From the NCBI RefSeq assembly GCF_950023065.1, contig NC_088678.1, positions 20,202,580-20,266,579 of the forward strand: a stretch of DNA of 64,000 bases. Direction: 5' to 3'. Below, one piece after another: positions 40,201 through 48,189 of this stretch (positions are counted from its first letter, which is position 1; each line of letters begins with the position of its first letter). This DNA is from Planococcus citri (taxonomy: Eukaryota > Arthropoda > Insecta > Hemiptera > Pseudococcidae). Below the pieces are notes generated by a model. The model was not told where the DNA came from and did not search any database. It was given only the letters and a program-made list of their open reading frames with translations. Made by a program: the position numbers and the translations under genes.

Positions 40201-42612
40201 ATAGTTTTTGAAATTTTCGAAAGGGTCACGCAATTTACCAAAATGGACTAAGCATTTTTGTCAAGTATTTTTTAGTATTTTAGAAGGATTTTAAGGTCAA
40301 AATTGTGTCATGATTTCCAGAATTTTTGAAGAAAAAAAGTTTAATGCGACCAAATAAATGAGTTGAAATTTTGTAAAAAATTCAAATCTTTGCACAATGT
40401 TTTTTTGTCCATTTTTGAAGAATTTTGAGCTCAAAATTGGTCAAAATTATGGCAGAAAATAAAAATTTTCCAATAAAATTTTTTTTGAATACCCTTGAAA
40501 AAATTCAACGCGAACTGGGAGGGGAGGGTCATGATTTCTGAGATTTTTTGAAGTGTCAAAACTGGTCAAAATTTCACGAGAAAATACAGACATTTTTATG
40601 AAAATGTTTTGGAGCATTTTTAAAGCGTATGGTGCTTAAAATTATAGGTCAAAACTTTCAAGATTTTCAAAGGTGACGCAAAACCTATAAAATGGGTTAA
40701 AATTTCGCAAAAAAATTCAAACATTTCGAGGAAAAATACTTTTTAACCATTTTGTAAGAACTTTAGCCTCAAAATTGTGCCATAATTTCCACAAGTTTTT
40801 GAAAAAGCTGTCAACAGAAGGTATTGAAAATGAAATGAATCAATTTTACGAGAAACTCGAACATTTCCAAGAAAAAGATTTTTTCAACATTCTTGAAGAA
40901 TTTGGGCTCAAAATTTGGTTTGATGGTTTGATTTTTGGGATTTTTAAACGTTTTATGGATCTATCAAAATTGGTCAAAATTTTTCGAAAAAAATGAGATG
41001 TTTTGAAACGATTTTTTGAGCATTTTTGAAGAATTTTGAGCTTAAAATTGGGTCGTGATTTTTGATGTAGTCACATATGACATGACCTATCAAAATGTAT
41101 TGAAATTTTGACAGAAAATCAGAAGTTCAAATTTTTTCAGTACTTTTGACGAATTTTAAGTAAGCACAAAATGGGGTCATGTTTTTTAGGATTTTTGAAA
41201 AAAGCTCATGCGACTATCGACTAATTGAAGAAAAGTCGCATTTCGAAGAACTTTGAGCCAAGAGAATTGTGATTTTTGAGATTTTGGAAAACGTGTCTGC
41301 CATTTATCACAATGGTTTCAATTTCTCCAGAAATTCGAATATTTCCACAAAAATTATACCCTATTTAAAATATTAGAAAAATTTAGGGCACAAAATTCGG
41401 TCATGATTTTTAGAATTTTTGAAAAAGTGCAATGCAACCAATCAAAATTGATTAAAATTTTGAGAGAAATAAAAATTATGGATCCCACGACATCCATTTT
41501 GGAAATCTGGGGAAATTATGACTCAATTTCGGGCTCAAAATTCTTCAAAAATGCTCAAATATAGTTCTGACAGAAATTGCCGATTTTCTACCAAAACTGG
41601 AATCCATTTTCATTTATATTATCTATCCAAAGCCAAAAAAATTTTGGGGTCGCAAAAATTGCAAACCAAATTTTAATTTTTGGAGCACTTTTTGCCAATA
41701 TTGAAATTCTCCATTTACCTGTTGCTGATATCTTTGTTCGATGACCGACTGATGACTAAAAGACTGATGATTGATCGGCGGCATCTCCGGCGGCCTTTGA
41801 TGACTTGGCAGAGCCGCATGATGAGGCAAGACCGCCGGTACTCTGGTGGCCGTCGAAGGCGAATGCATAGGATGCGGAGTAGGGGGCGACGGATGATGAT
41901 TAAAATATCGCTGTTCTTCTAGCTGCGTAGGTTGCTTGTAAACGTTGGCCGATGAAGGAGCCATCGTTGACTTGGCTTTGCTCTTTTTACCATAAGGGTA
42001 ATTAGCATTCGGCTGGCATACGATCGAATCCATGTTAAACATGCCTTGATTATTAACGCCTTGTTCTTTCAACCTGTGTCGCATACAAAACAACATATTA
42101 GGTAGATCGAATAATCTCGTATGTACTTCCTCAACAACCCCCAAAAAATCAACTCACCTGGTAATCGAAGGACTGGCGTAAGCGTGCTGCGGCGGCACAT
42201 AAGACGGATTCGACGTCGACGGCAATGCTTTCTGCTGAGATCGTTCGTAAAAATGATGATAAGGCGCTGAGACGACACTCTGCGTGAACCGAGGCCCGTT
42301 CGTGACCGGGGCCAAATGTTGGTAGGCATTGTGCGAGCTGGTTGGGGGCTGTGTGCTCCAAGTGCTTGGTGGCGGAGGTCCTGAAGACACTGGTCCGAAA
42401 CGACCACCGCCGTTATATGGTACAATAGCCGCGCCGTATCCTGCGGCCGCTCCCGATGATGGAGGAGCGGCTATTGATGTGGCAGTAGAGGATACCGGCG
42501 GACTACTGTACCCTACCGACGCTCCAGGCGCCAATTCTCCGCTTGCCGGACTGCTGGACGGAATGCCTCGGAAGAATTGTCGCGTACTTTGTAAAACGCT
42601 ATTTACATCCAT
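9861..42612 (-). CDS. BCOR: BCL6 co-repressor (BCOR) orthologue, complete
   Basis: Twelve exons joined from 42612 down to 9861; every junction has GT-AG ends and matching phase, giving 2339 codons plus TGA. BCOR is the scaffold of the variant Polycomb complex PRC1.1; its C-terminal PUFD binds the RAWUL of PCGF1, leading to H2A ubiquitination and gene silencing. Identification rests on the C-terminus: ankyrin repeats with 'NAGYTPLHEACTRGH' and 'RPLHEAVEHGNVELVRLLL', then 'YLADIQGR', then a PUFD with 'FEISDTPLP'. These match vertebrate BCOR in order and spacing. The N-terminal 1000 residues are low complexity (Ser, Pro, Ala, His). A PLDLS motif lies at 355-359, and an acidic/Lys-rich exon spans 1090-1831. 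It is longer than human BCOR (about 1750 residues). The start is set by in-frame TGA codons just upstream of the ATG. Long introns carry most of the repeats in this window. Confidence 0.93.
10383..10600 (-). CDS. BCOR: BCOR exon 11: last ankyrin repeat and linker
   Basis: Acceptor TTTTTAG, donor ATTG/GTAAGA. Encodes RPLHEAVEHGNVELVRLLL and a 'YGADPLL' turn, followed by the linker 'YLADIQGRTSKPWPFLGY', which corresponds to the conserved linker between ankyrin repeats and PUFD in vertebrate BCOR. Confidence 0.92.
10686..10852 (-). CDS. BCOR: BCOR exon 10: ankyrin repeat
   Basis: Acceptor TTTCACAG, donor ATCAG/GTAAC. Encodes the helix pair around 'DNAGYTPLHEACTRGHLKIA' and the 'KYGADVSASAKGG' turn. 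This is the best-conserved ankyrin repeat of the family. Confidence 0.92.
11013..11138 (-). CDS. BCOR: BCOR exon 9: first ankyrin repeat
   Basis: A 126-nt exon in phase 0 at both ends (TTGCAG acceptor, TCG/GTGAGA donor). 'NKGIGETVLHKAARLGYS' corresponds to the start of the ankyrin block in vertebrate BCOR. Confidence 0.9.
11139..11800. other. Start of BCOR intron 8, no feature seen
   Basis: AT-rich intron sequence between exon 9 and the first hAT MITE. No splice-flanked frame, RNA or repeat with clear ends was recognised. Confidence 0.5.
11801..12214. mobile_element. hAT-type MITE, copy 1, with 8-bp duplication
   Basis: A 414-bp element with ends CAGGGCTG...CAGCCCTG, the typical hAT terminal sequence. 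It is flanked by a perfect 8-bp direct repeat ATTCCATG (11793-11800 and 12215-12222). Both arms are rich in the motif GGTAAAATACGGTAAAAT in opposite orientation, so the ends fold over >100 bp. No transposase. Confidence 0.93.
12512..12574 (+). pseudogene. Retro-inserted 5' half of tRNA-Asp(GTC)
   Basis: Bases 12525-12560 match nucleotides 1-36 of animal tRNA-Asp: TCCTCG acceptor strand, the box A region 'TAGTATAGTGGTAAGTA', and the anticodon stem up to CCTGTC. The match stops exactly after the anticodon GTC; no 3' half follows. The piece is bounded by the 14-bp direct repeat ATTAGAAGCTCATT at 12512-12525 and 12561-12574, as expected of an insertion with target duplication. It is not a functional tRNA gene. 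Confidence 0.85.
12853..13228. mobile_element. Hairpin MITE with ~27-bp and longer inverted ends
   Basis: Left end AATAGATGATTTCAATGAAA and right end TTTCATTGAAATCGTCTATT are inverted copies. Pairing continues inward through 'GTGATTGGCTA/TGACCAATCAC' and 'CTAAATTAGCATTA/TAATGCTAATTTAG' toward a loop near 13040. No coding capacity. Target duplication not clear. Confidence 0.7.
13345..13763. mobile_element. hAT-type MITE, copy 2, with 8-bp duplication
   Basis: A 419-bp close relative of 11801-12214 in the same orientation, with CAGGGCTG...CAGCCCTG ends and a perfect 8-bp duplication GGATTTAA (13337-13344 and 13764-13771). A different target site from copy 1 shows an independent insertion rather than segmental duplication. 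Confidence 0.93.
13922..14660. repeat. 'Accaatacc' repeat split by a younger MITE
   Basis: Runs of 'aaaataccaataccg' on the left and the inverted 'tatttggtattggtaa' form on the right. The element is interrupted by the pogo-like MITE at 14065-14597, so it is older than that insertion. Confidence 0.5.
14065..14597. mobile_element. Pogo/Tigger-like MITE with TA duplication
   Basis: Ends CAGTAAGTCCCGCTTATTAG and CTAATAAGCGGGACTTACTG are perfect inverted repeats of the kind seen in pogo/Tigger elements, flanked by TA on both sides (14063-14064, 14598-14599). The 533-bp interior has AT-rich filler and the internal phrase 'CATTAACCGA', with no transposase. Confidence 0.88.
14721..15505. mobile_element. 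Element family with GGTGACATCTC inverted ends
   Basis: AAGGTGACATCTCAAAAAA at 14741-14759 is inverted at 15297-15315. A diverged outer copy of the same end ('GAGATGTGGTCTTATTACTC') lies at 15476-15495 and pairs with 'GAGTAATAACTAATAAGGTG' near 14727. Two nested insertions of one family, or an imprecise duplication, would both explain this. No coding capacity; boundaries approximate. Confidence 0.55.
15582..15871. repeat. Two tandem ~145-bp units
   Basis: Units at 15582-15731 and 15732-15871 share 'AACACGAATATGAAATCCAA'-type text, 'CCTCCAGTGCCTCTGCCCC' and 'GAGATATTTTCATAATGTTG'. A C run of 14 lies in the first unit. A diverged relative of the opening is seen near 57133-57180. Confidence 0.75.
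15872..16665. other. BCOR intron 8, 5'-proximal part, no feature seen
   Basis: AT-rich intron next to the exon 8 donor at 16664-16665. No repeat with ends and no splice-flanked frame was recognised. Confidence 0.5.
16666..17260 (-). CDS. BCOR: BCOR exon 8: basic and acidic linker
   Basis: Acceptor TGGCAG, donor AAAAAG/GTAATT; one base completes a GGA codon from exon 7, and phase 0 leads into exon 9. Encodes residues ~1832-2030. It starts 'YFRKETVDVFKEVFEKHQVA' and contains 'VFGCDRPASAPPVSD'. It ends in the highly basic then acidic run 'RKKKKQKKEDDDEIDDKERK', a likely nuclear localisation signal just before the ankyrin block. Confidence 0.88.
17261..18480. other. BCOR intron 7, exon-proximal part
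   Basis: AT-rich intron without a recognisable element. It includes C runs near 17672 and 18098. Confidence 0.5.
18480..19920. repeat. Degenerate 'ggcaaaaaacgagac' tandem repeat
   Basis: Phrases such as 'TTTTTGGCAAAAAACGAGAC' and 'TTTTTGGAATTTTTTCGAG' recur every ~35-60 bp with heavy divergence. Two longer units around 19140-19230, 19370-19470 and 19610-19680 share 'GAGCCTTTTCTTGGCGATTT' and 'GGGCGAGATATTTTGCTATT', so a ~230-bp higher-order unit has also been copied. Intron of BCOR. Confidence 0.75.
19921..21693. other. BCOR intron 7, remainder, nothing seen
   Basis: AT-rich intron with C runs (near 20684 and 20861) and no element with defined ends. Confidence 0.45.
21694..23921 (-). CDS. 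BCOR: BCOR exon 7: long acidic and Lys-rich exon
   Basis: A 2228-nt exon after TTTTCCAG, ending ATCGG/GTATGT. Encodes residues ~1090-1831. It opens DFSMDDSKWLEACDELIQQF, then 'KKRGRKKKP' (AT-hook-like and nuclear signal), a Pro run, a long Asp/Glu block (near 1220-1260), and several hundred residues of Lys/Ser/Asp-rich sequence with repeated 'KSKDKSS'-type text. The composition suggests a disordered, charged segment for chromatin contact. The Met four codons into the exon could start a shorter isoform. Antisense frames through the exon are composition artefacts. Confidence 0.9.
23922..24299. other. BCOR intron 6, exon 7 side, nothing seen
   Basis: AT-rich intron with a short purine-rich (G-rich) run near 24030-24045. 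Confidence 0.45.
24300..25920. repeat. A-rich degenerate tandem repeat
   Basis: Very A-rich on the + strand, with recurring words 'ccagaaaattgttaaaat', 'aaatgagtcaaatgtg' and 'aaaagttgataaaattcc' every ~100-200 bp. No sharp ends. Confidence 0.65.
25990..26420. repeat. Dispersed repeat, copy 1 (relative at 47690)
   Basis: Shares ordered phrases with 47690-48060: 'GCGGATTTTG', 'CATTTTGAGTTGAAAA', 'AACCTGTTTTGTGAAAAATGG' versus 'AATCTGTTTTGGGAAAAATGG', and 'AGTCCTAAATGAAAGT' versus 'AGTCCAAAATGAGAGT'. An old dispersed family without visible coding content. Confidence 0.6.
26480..27240. promoter_or_regulatory. CpG-richer island in BCOR intron 6
   Basis: Unlike its AT-rich surroundings, 26820-27180 has mixed composition with many CpG steps ('GTCGCGAGCGGGCGCCCACT', 'GTAGCGGCGTAATTACG') and no recognisable repeat. 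It could be a conserved enhancer or an internal promoter for an isoform starting at the Met in exon 7. This is inference from composition only. Confidence 0.25.
27241..28060. other. Intron, no feature seen
   Basis: Between the CpG-richer island and the palindrome block. Short frames on both strands have no splice context or family resemblance. Confidence 0.4.
28075..30940. repeat. Palindrome repeat with ~148/296-bp period
   Basis: About twenty copies of CGTTCGCGAACGATTCA. From 29153 to 30783 the palindrome centres are 141-158 bp apart (mean ~148). Alternate units match better: 'AAAATAGACCAAACCGTTCG' and 'TTTTCAAAAAGAGTCGTTCG' each recur every ~285-299 bp, so the true repeat is a ~296-bp dimer with two palindromes. 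Spacers have diverged more than the palindromes. Confidence 0.85.
31060..31663. promoter_or_regulatory. CpG-richer segment next to BCOR exon 6
   Basis: From about 31230 the sequence has balanced composition with CpG steps, a G-rich stretch at 31320-31355 and no repeat family. It runs up to the exon 6 donor. It may be conserved intron, an enhancer or an internal promoter; nothing decides between these. Confidence 0.2.
31664..31871 (-). CDS. BCOR: BCOR exon 6
   Basis: Acceptor GTGCATAG, donor GAC/GTGAGT. One base completes an Arg codon from exon 5. Encodes residues ~1020-1089, Ser/Asp-rich, including 'FDFRSSDSEDESNVADVHSL' and 'KTRTPPSGTVTPPTVIDQL'. Phase 0 end joins to DFSMDDSKW of exon 7. 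Confidence 0.87.
31872..32301. other. BCOR intron 5, nothing seen
   Basis: A 430-nt intron with a CA-rich stretch (32195-32235). No embedded exon was supported. Confidence 0.5.
32302..32428 (-). CDS. BCOR: BCOR exon 5
   Basis: Acceptor TTTTATAG, donor AAAAG/GTAATG. Encodes a 42-residue stretch including 'NFDPEGDLLSPESPSNLVID' and 'KQFSPRKR'. Too short for the usual frame scan but required by phase: exon 4 ends with G (phase 1), exon 6 starts with A, and both codons complete correctly (Asp, Arg). Confidence 0.87.
32532..32685 (-). CDS. BCOR: BCOR exon 4
   Basis: Acceptor TTTTTCTAG, donor TCAG/GTATAT. Encodes VTPVDKSKDKVNAETNTTVV and continues through 'KKSRSHFESGPKLFANAKGF'. The phase-0 start matches the CAG/GTAAAA donor of exon 3. 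Confidence 0.87.
32686..33400. other. BCOR intron 3, exon 4 side, nothing seen
   Basis: AT-rich with T runs (33210-33221). No element with ends. Confidence 0.45.
33410..35700. repeat. Dispersed TTCGCGAA palindromes in intron 3
   Basis: About twenty-five copies of CGTTCGCGAACGATTC and close variants at irregular spacing of ~40-180 bp, including an immediate doublet at 34684-34720. Spacers differ from those of the other blocks, although short phrases ('AACATCATCAC', 'GATTCATTTG') recur. The block stops just short of exon 3. Confidence 0.85.
35871..37838 (-). CDS. BCOR: BCOR exon 3: PLDLS motif, poly-Ala, His-rich
   Basis: A 1968-nt exon in phase 0 at both ends (TTTACAG acceptor, CAG/GTAAAA donor), residues 271-926. 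It opens VSYHASSVVRTSTSEKVTIG and continues through a Gly run. PLDLSVKT at 355-362 fits the PxDLS docking motif for the co-repressor CtBP. Then come a His-rich run, Ser and Ala homopolymers, 'SRKRKAVE' (nuclear signal), 'RVSLGWRDNINKEIENRLNA' (a possible short helix), and a C-terminal 'LAHPRIRTKAELKQ'. Its GC content is far above the surrounding introns. Confidence 0.92.
38080..41600. repeat. Long degenerate ~150-bp tandem repeat in intron 2
   Basis: Over 3.5 kb of diverged units built from 'TTTTTGAGCATTTTTGAAGA', 'GCTCAAAATTGGGTCATGAT', 'CAACCAATCAAAATTGATTA' and 'AAATTCAAATATTTCCACAA'. A near-identical pair at about 38533-38656 and 38656-38780 shows recent local duplication of a ~123-bp unit. 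Another pair, 39960-40500 and 39000-39600, shares long ordered stretches. Same family as 1-160 and 2071-2760. Confidence 0.8.
41719..42073 (-). CDS. BCOR: BCOR exon 2
   Basis: Acceptor GCGACACAG, donor CAACAG/GTAAAT; one base completes the Arg codon from exon 1. Encodes 118 residues, Pro/His/Gln-rich, containing 'LKEQGVNNQGMFNMDSIVCQ' and ending 'VIEQRYQQQ'. No known domain. Confidence 0.88.
42158..42612 (-). CDS. BCOR: BCOR exon 1 coding part with start codon
   Basis: Starts ATGGATGTAAATAGC (MDVNSVLQSTRQFFRGI) and ends ACCAG/GTGAGT. Encodes 151 residues, Ser/Pro/Gly/Ala-rich. Upstream in the same frame are two TGA codons before the splice acceptor at 42632-42633, so no earlier in-frame start exists in this exon. 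Confidence 0.88.
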
Positions 42613-42631
42613 CGCTGGAGATGATCATCAT
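42599..42631 (-). CDS. Short upstream ORF overlapping the BCOR start
   Basis: If the acceptor TTTCACAG at 42632-42633 is used, the exon begins at once with ATGATG in the +1 frame. This gives a 10-codon frame (MMIISSDGCK) that runs through the BCOR ATG and stops at TAG 42599-42601. It would reduce initiation at the BCOR start unless bypassed. Confidence 0.45.
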   Translation of the reverse strand: MMIISSDGCK

Positions 42632-43200
42632 CTGTGAAACGAACAAACAAAAACATCGAACCGTTTAGCATAACATGATAGATACACTTTGAATCATTTC
42701 ATACGTGAGAAATTTATTATCACCCTTCATTACCCATCTTCTGATTTACCTATCAGTTTGTTACGCAATTTAATTCTCTGTATCGCCAATCTCGTACATA
42801 GGTTTTAGGTCATTTCCCCTTTCCTCACTAGCCCCATGTAAATGACACGTCGATCGGATAACCTTGTTACGTGTCGCTTCGAGTGGAATAAAAAAAATAA
42901 TTATTACTCTAATTGCATCCTCTTGTTTTCCCGCTCTGCGAACACGCCTTAGAGCTACCGCCGCCTCATCCTAACCAATTATTCGCACGAGTCGAGAATA
43001 TACATCGCACTATTCGCATCATAAGGAAGGGTACCGAGAGGAAGAAGAACGTGACAAAGCTTCATTTCTTCAGCTGATTCTTATGGGCAGCTTGTTTCGT
43101 AGATCGTACAATAAAAGACATTCAACTTGCGGAATACCACATACTTACTCGACGAAACTGACAGCACTGATTTTCATTTTAAATAATAATGCTTGGAAAC
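42632..43200. other. BCOR: BCOR 5' intron, exon 1 side
   Basis: Begins with the acceptor tract 'GTTTGTTTGTTCGTTTCACAG' trimmed to AG at 42632-42633, which places the 5' UTR start in an exon further right. The next 550 bp have mixed composition with CpG steps (42840-43050) and no repeat. A candidate for an upstream exon or regulatory sequence, unproven. Confidence 0.4.
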
Positions 43201-45440
43201 GATGAAAGTCATCATTTCGTTCGCGAACGACTGATTTGAAAAATAAACTCTGTATTTTAAGAGCATTAACTCATCGTTCGCAAAAGCCAAATCTTTTTCG
43301 AATACTTCACACTTCGAGTTCGAAATTAATTTTTTTTTCCGAAATTGACACAATTAATTCGTTATTCGAACGAATCGTTCGCGAACGACTGACTTTGAAA
43401 AATGAATTCTTTATTCAAAGCGCAATCATCAATCGCTCACAAAACTCACAAAAATCAAATCTTTTTTGAATACTTTGGATATGATTCGTTTGGGAACGAT
43501 TTGATTACAGAAGAAAAAAATCGTTCGCGAACGACTTATTTGAAAAATGAACTCTGTATTCAAAGAGCGTTTATCAATCGTTTAGAAAACTCACAAAAAC
43601 CAAATCTATTATAAATTATACTTTGGAGATGATTCGTTCGGGAACGATTTGATAATAAAAGAATAAAATCGTTCGCGAACGAATGAATCACCAAAAAATT
43701 GAATCACGTTAGGCATAAAATGACAGAATAGAAGGTGACGGTTTTAATGCTGGAGTGGACTAAATTCGTTCGCGAACGATTTAGACAGAATCGACAATTG
43801 TTCGAGAACGAATGAATCACTAGGAAATCAAATCAGATATTACGCGACAAAACGAAACAAAACGTCCTTCTATCGACAAACGTTTCAAATGATTCGTTCG
43901 GTTCGTGAATATGTCTCGATCCGTTCGCGAACGATTCACTCAAAAACGATGAATCATTCGAGAACTACTAAATTGCATGCAAATAAGATAATACACGACA
44001 CACGGCAAGACAAAAAAAGTTCTTCAATTTATCAATAAAAGTTGCAAATAATTCGTTCACGAACGATTTGCTCAAAGAAAAAAATCGTTCGCGAACGAAT
44101 GAATCAATGAGAAACCAAATTACATTAGGCACAAACCACACAACGAAAGTTGACAGTTTTGATCCAATCATTAGAAAATGATTTCAATTCGTTCACGAAC
44201 GATTTTTACAGAATCGGCAAATCATTCGAGAACGAATTAATTACACATACAAGGAAATGAGAAATCAGCTGATACACAACAGACAAAACAAAATGTACCT
44301 TACTCTATCAACAACAATTGCGAACGATTCGTTCGCGAATGATTTTTTTTTCATAAGAAACTAGATTCAATTCGTTCGCGAACGATTCACTCAGAAACGA
44401 TGAATCATCCGAGAACGACTAAATCGCAATACACAACAAAGCAAAACAAAACATTCTCCAATCTATCAATTGACATTGCGAATGATTCGTTCGCGAACGA
44501 TTTGCTCAAAGATGGAAAAAAATTGTTCATGAACGAATGAATCACTAAAAAATCAAATTTTCCATACATGACGTAAAAAAATTTTGTAGTTTCAACCCTA
44601 TCATCAGATATTGTGCTGAGTTCGTTCGCGAACGATTCGCACAAAAATTATGAATCATTCGAGAACGACCGAAACACACGGAAATGAAATCAAAAGATAC
44701 ATAATGAGACAAAACGTAACGATTTTCAATCTATTTAATTATAAAAATGGCGAATGATTCGTTCGCGAATGATTTTTTTTCATAAGAAACTAGATTCAAT
44801 TCGTTCGCGAACGATTCACTCAGAAACATGAAGAGACAAAACGTAACGATTTTCAATGTAATTATAAAAATGGCGAATGATTCGTTCGCGAACGATTCAT
44901 TCAGAAACGATGAATCATTCGAGAACCACTGAATCGCAATACACAACAAGACAAAACAAAACATTCTCTAATCCATCAATTAAAATTTCGAATGATTCGT
45001 TCGCGAACGATTTGCTCAAAGATGGAAAAAATCGTTCGTGAACGAATGAATCACTAAAAACTCAAATTTTCCATACATGACATAACAAAATTTTGTAGTT
45101 TCAACCCTATCATAAGATATTGTGCTCAATTCGTTCGTGAACGATTCGCACAAAAACTATGAATCATTCGAGACCGACCGAATCACAAGGAAATGAAATC
45201 ACAAGATACATAACGAGACGATCTTCAATCTAATTATAAATATGCCGAATGATTCGTTCGCGAACGATTTGCTCAGAGAACAAAAATCGTTCACCAACAA
45301 ATGAATCTCTAAAAAATCAAAACCAAATTAAGCATATGCACACAGATGACTTGACGAAACTTGATAGTTTTTATCCCATGTTCATTGTTCACAAACTTGA
45401 CCAAATTCGTTCGCGAACGATTCGACTTTCGAAGAATTGT
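43200..45440. repeat. Palindrome block with local duplications
   Basis: About twenty-five TTCGTTCGCGAACGA-type palindromes, many ~100-160 bp apart, alternating with 'GAATCATTCGAGAACGA' half-sites. Segments 44470-44640 and 44985-45150 are nearly identical over ~165 bp ('CAAATTTTCCATACATGAC', 'TTGTAGTTTCAACCCTATCA'). 'ACTAGATTCAATTCGTTCGC' occurs in three related units (44360, 44790 and, in part, 44870). Confidence 0.85.
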
Positions 45441-46159
45441 ATAAAGCTATTTTTCAAGAACATGACCTTGCGATAATTTCATTGAAAACCAAATTCGTTT
45501 TATTACAACACTAATTCAAAACAACAAGATCATGATCGATTTTTAAAAAAAAAAGTTTCCGAACGATTGAATCACTCGAGACTCATTTCTCACCATTCTT
45601 TTTAAAATTATCAATTTTCATTTCTTTTTTTTTTCTGAATGATTGAAACAATATTTAGAAAGGTAAATTAAGCATCGGTGACCAGAAAATTCTTATTCAT
45701 ACGTCCGTCCCGTCCCCCTCCCACCACCCTTTGATGAATGGATTCCGATCATTGAGCAAAATTCGAATTTCTCCAAGTAAGTATTAGAATTTCTCCAGAA
45801 ATCGTAATCAATTTCGGCAGCTACAATCGAGCCCATGATGTGAATACACTATGAGTCGATCAGAAAGCAAGATGGGAGTTGAAAATTTGGAGAAAAAAAA
45901 ATGAACGATTGTAGCTATAAATAAATGATTTCATGGAGGAGTAAAATATCAATTTCAATTTCCAACAAAATATTTCACCTTCTTCTCCCTCTTCTTCTCC
46001 CCTTGAAAATGCATATCTGAACTTACTAAAGCAACCATACCAAAAAAATCCCCTCCAAACCCATCAAAACACATCTAAACGTAAGTAAATTCAAGATCGA
46101 TACAGTTCAACTTTTCTCAAGAACCCGACCACAAAATACAATACTGAAAAAAAAATACT
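45441..46159. other. No feature seen
   Basis: AT-rich sequence with a short run of C-rich text near 45712-45732. No gene or element with ends. Confidence 0.4.
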
Positions 46160-47640
46160 TTACAGAGAAAAACCGCATTACTCGACTATTTATCACACCT
46201 GCACCGTGAACGCGATTCAATACGCGCAACAAAGTCGCCTACAGCGTGGGCAGCAAGAGTTGGAGGAGGAAGAGGAGGTGAGCAAACAGAGAAGAATAGA
46301 GGGAGCAAGTACAAAAGTACAATACGATTTTATAACGTCTTTCGTAAGGTTAATGTAACATAACGGGTAAGTAATTTCACTTCCGTTGAATGCATTAATG
46401 CATCTCTCTTCGCTGTGTTCGCGGTTCGCTTTCCTCGACAGGTAGAACGTGTGTTATCCCAAGAGTTCTTCATCGTTTCGTATACTTATTCGTCGAGATT
46501 GTTTTTTTTTGTCTTTATACAGTACAAAATGCCGCTGACGAATTGTACTTCGCTTTGGAGTGAGTTTTGGGGAATTCCTATTTCAATTTATTGATGAGAA
46601 AGATGGTCTTCCACGAGTAAAAAGAGGTTGGGTAAATTCCAAGAACTTTTCAACTCGTGAAAAAATTCAGCCCTTCATTTTTCGAACCATACAGGGAATC
46701 ACGACCTGGGCGACTTACCCCTTTTGCCCCTCTTTGTCTGGCTCTAATGAGAATTTCACCTTCGCAACAAAATTAGTGTACCAGTGCAAATACACCTATT
46801 TTTTCTTAAGAGCTCGTGTGGCCATCCTCTAGCATATTCAACACACAAGCCACACAATTCAACAATTCTAGGAATTCAATTCACACAATGTAGAGCTATA
46901 GTTATCGGTCATTTATAGAGAAAATATCCCAATTCAACACAATAGCAAAGTATCATCGACCATCGATTTTACTCGTGCTGGTAATTGGCGATCTATGGAA
47001 TACCAACAACACAGTACAGTGGGAACGAGTTGTTTTTAGGTATTGAATAAACCAGTTTTTGGAGAAACGTACGAGTACGCGTACATTGGGCAGATATAAT
47101 TATGTACTCGTACATAGACATACTGTACACGTAGTACACATTATTTCGGTACTTGTCAGCGTATTTTATGCCCCTCTCCCAACCATCGATAAGTTTTTTC
47201 GGCGGTATAATGTTCATACGGATATATTTCTTTCTTTCTTTATTTTTTCCAACAAAAAAATCGAGGTTAATGTGTCGAAGCGTGCGTCAGCTTAGGCTAT
47301 ATGCTGTGTACACAATGTGCTGTGTGTACTTGGCACAATGTGCGGGACGACGACGAATACGAGTACATACAACAACCACTGACACCTCGTAATAGCATCT
47401 ATAACTCGCCAACTATTGACCACTAAGCCTGAAATTGGCTAGGTATTAGCCTATTACACGCATGTTTGCATTACAGCTACCCGTACTCAAACCCATATCT
47501 GTACTTTGCAGCAATATTAAAGCTTCGTAGGTATACGTGAGAAAACACATAAGTACGTGTTTGACATCATGTGGCCTTCATTTACTATTTGAGAATTTTT
47601 TTCGTAATCTTGATACACAAATTCTCTTTCAAGGGAACGT
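46160..47640. promoter_or_regulatory. CpG-richer segments (46.2-46.5 and 47.0-47.6 kb)
   Basis: Balanced composition with CpG and TACGAG/GTACTCG words ('GAAACGTACGAGTACGCGTA'), no repeat family, no supported reading frame. It could hold 5' UTR exons or enhancers of BCOR. Composition is the only evidence. Confidence 0.2.
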
Positions 47641-47689
47641 CTCGATCACTTAGACATCGATTTTGGTCATTTTTTCACCAGAGCACATT

Positions 47690-48060
47690 AGGGTGGGTCG
47701 TCCAAAAAAAAGGCAGCGGATTTTGATGTAATTCATCAAAGACCTCGATTTTGAGTTGAAAAATAAACCCAAAATTTTTTTTGGCCCCTAAGATGCTCTA
47801 ATAGGGACGATACGGAGGGGGGGAGGATTTTCGAAAAAAAACATGTTTTTTTATCTAGTCCCAATCCAATCTGTTTTGGGAAAAATGGTCCAGTCCAAAA
47901 TGAGAGTGCTCTTATTTGAGAAATTCTGCGTCGATCTGTGCTGTCGCCATCAAAATCCAAGATCACTTTCAGGGTTCTACTCAGTGGTTGAAAATCTACC
48001 CAAGCCCACATTTCAAAATTTTGAGCCATAAAATACACCTCGTAGTTCACGTCCGAAGGA
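47690..48060. repeat. Dispersed repeat, copy 2 (relative at 25990)
   Basis: Begins AGGGTGGGTCG and follows the same order of phrases as 25990-26420. A G run at 47817-47824 sits inside. Non-coding. Confidence 0.6.
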
Positions 48061-48189
48061 GCTCTCAAAACGTTAAAATATAACTCAGCAAGAATATTCT
48101 TACAAGGGAGGTATCCTAACTGACAGAAAATTTCTTGAATAGAACCAAGCTTAATCGAAATAGCAAGTAAAAGCACATCTCCAGTTAAA

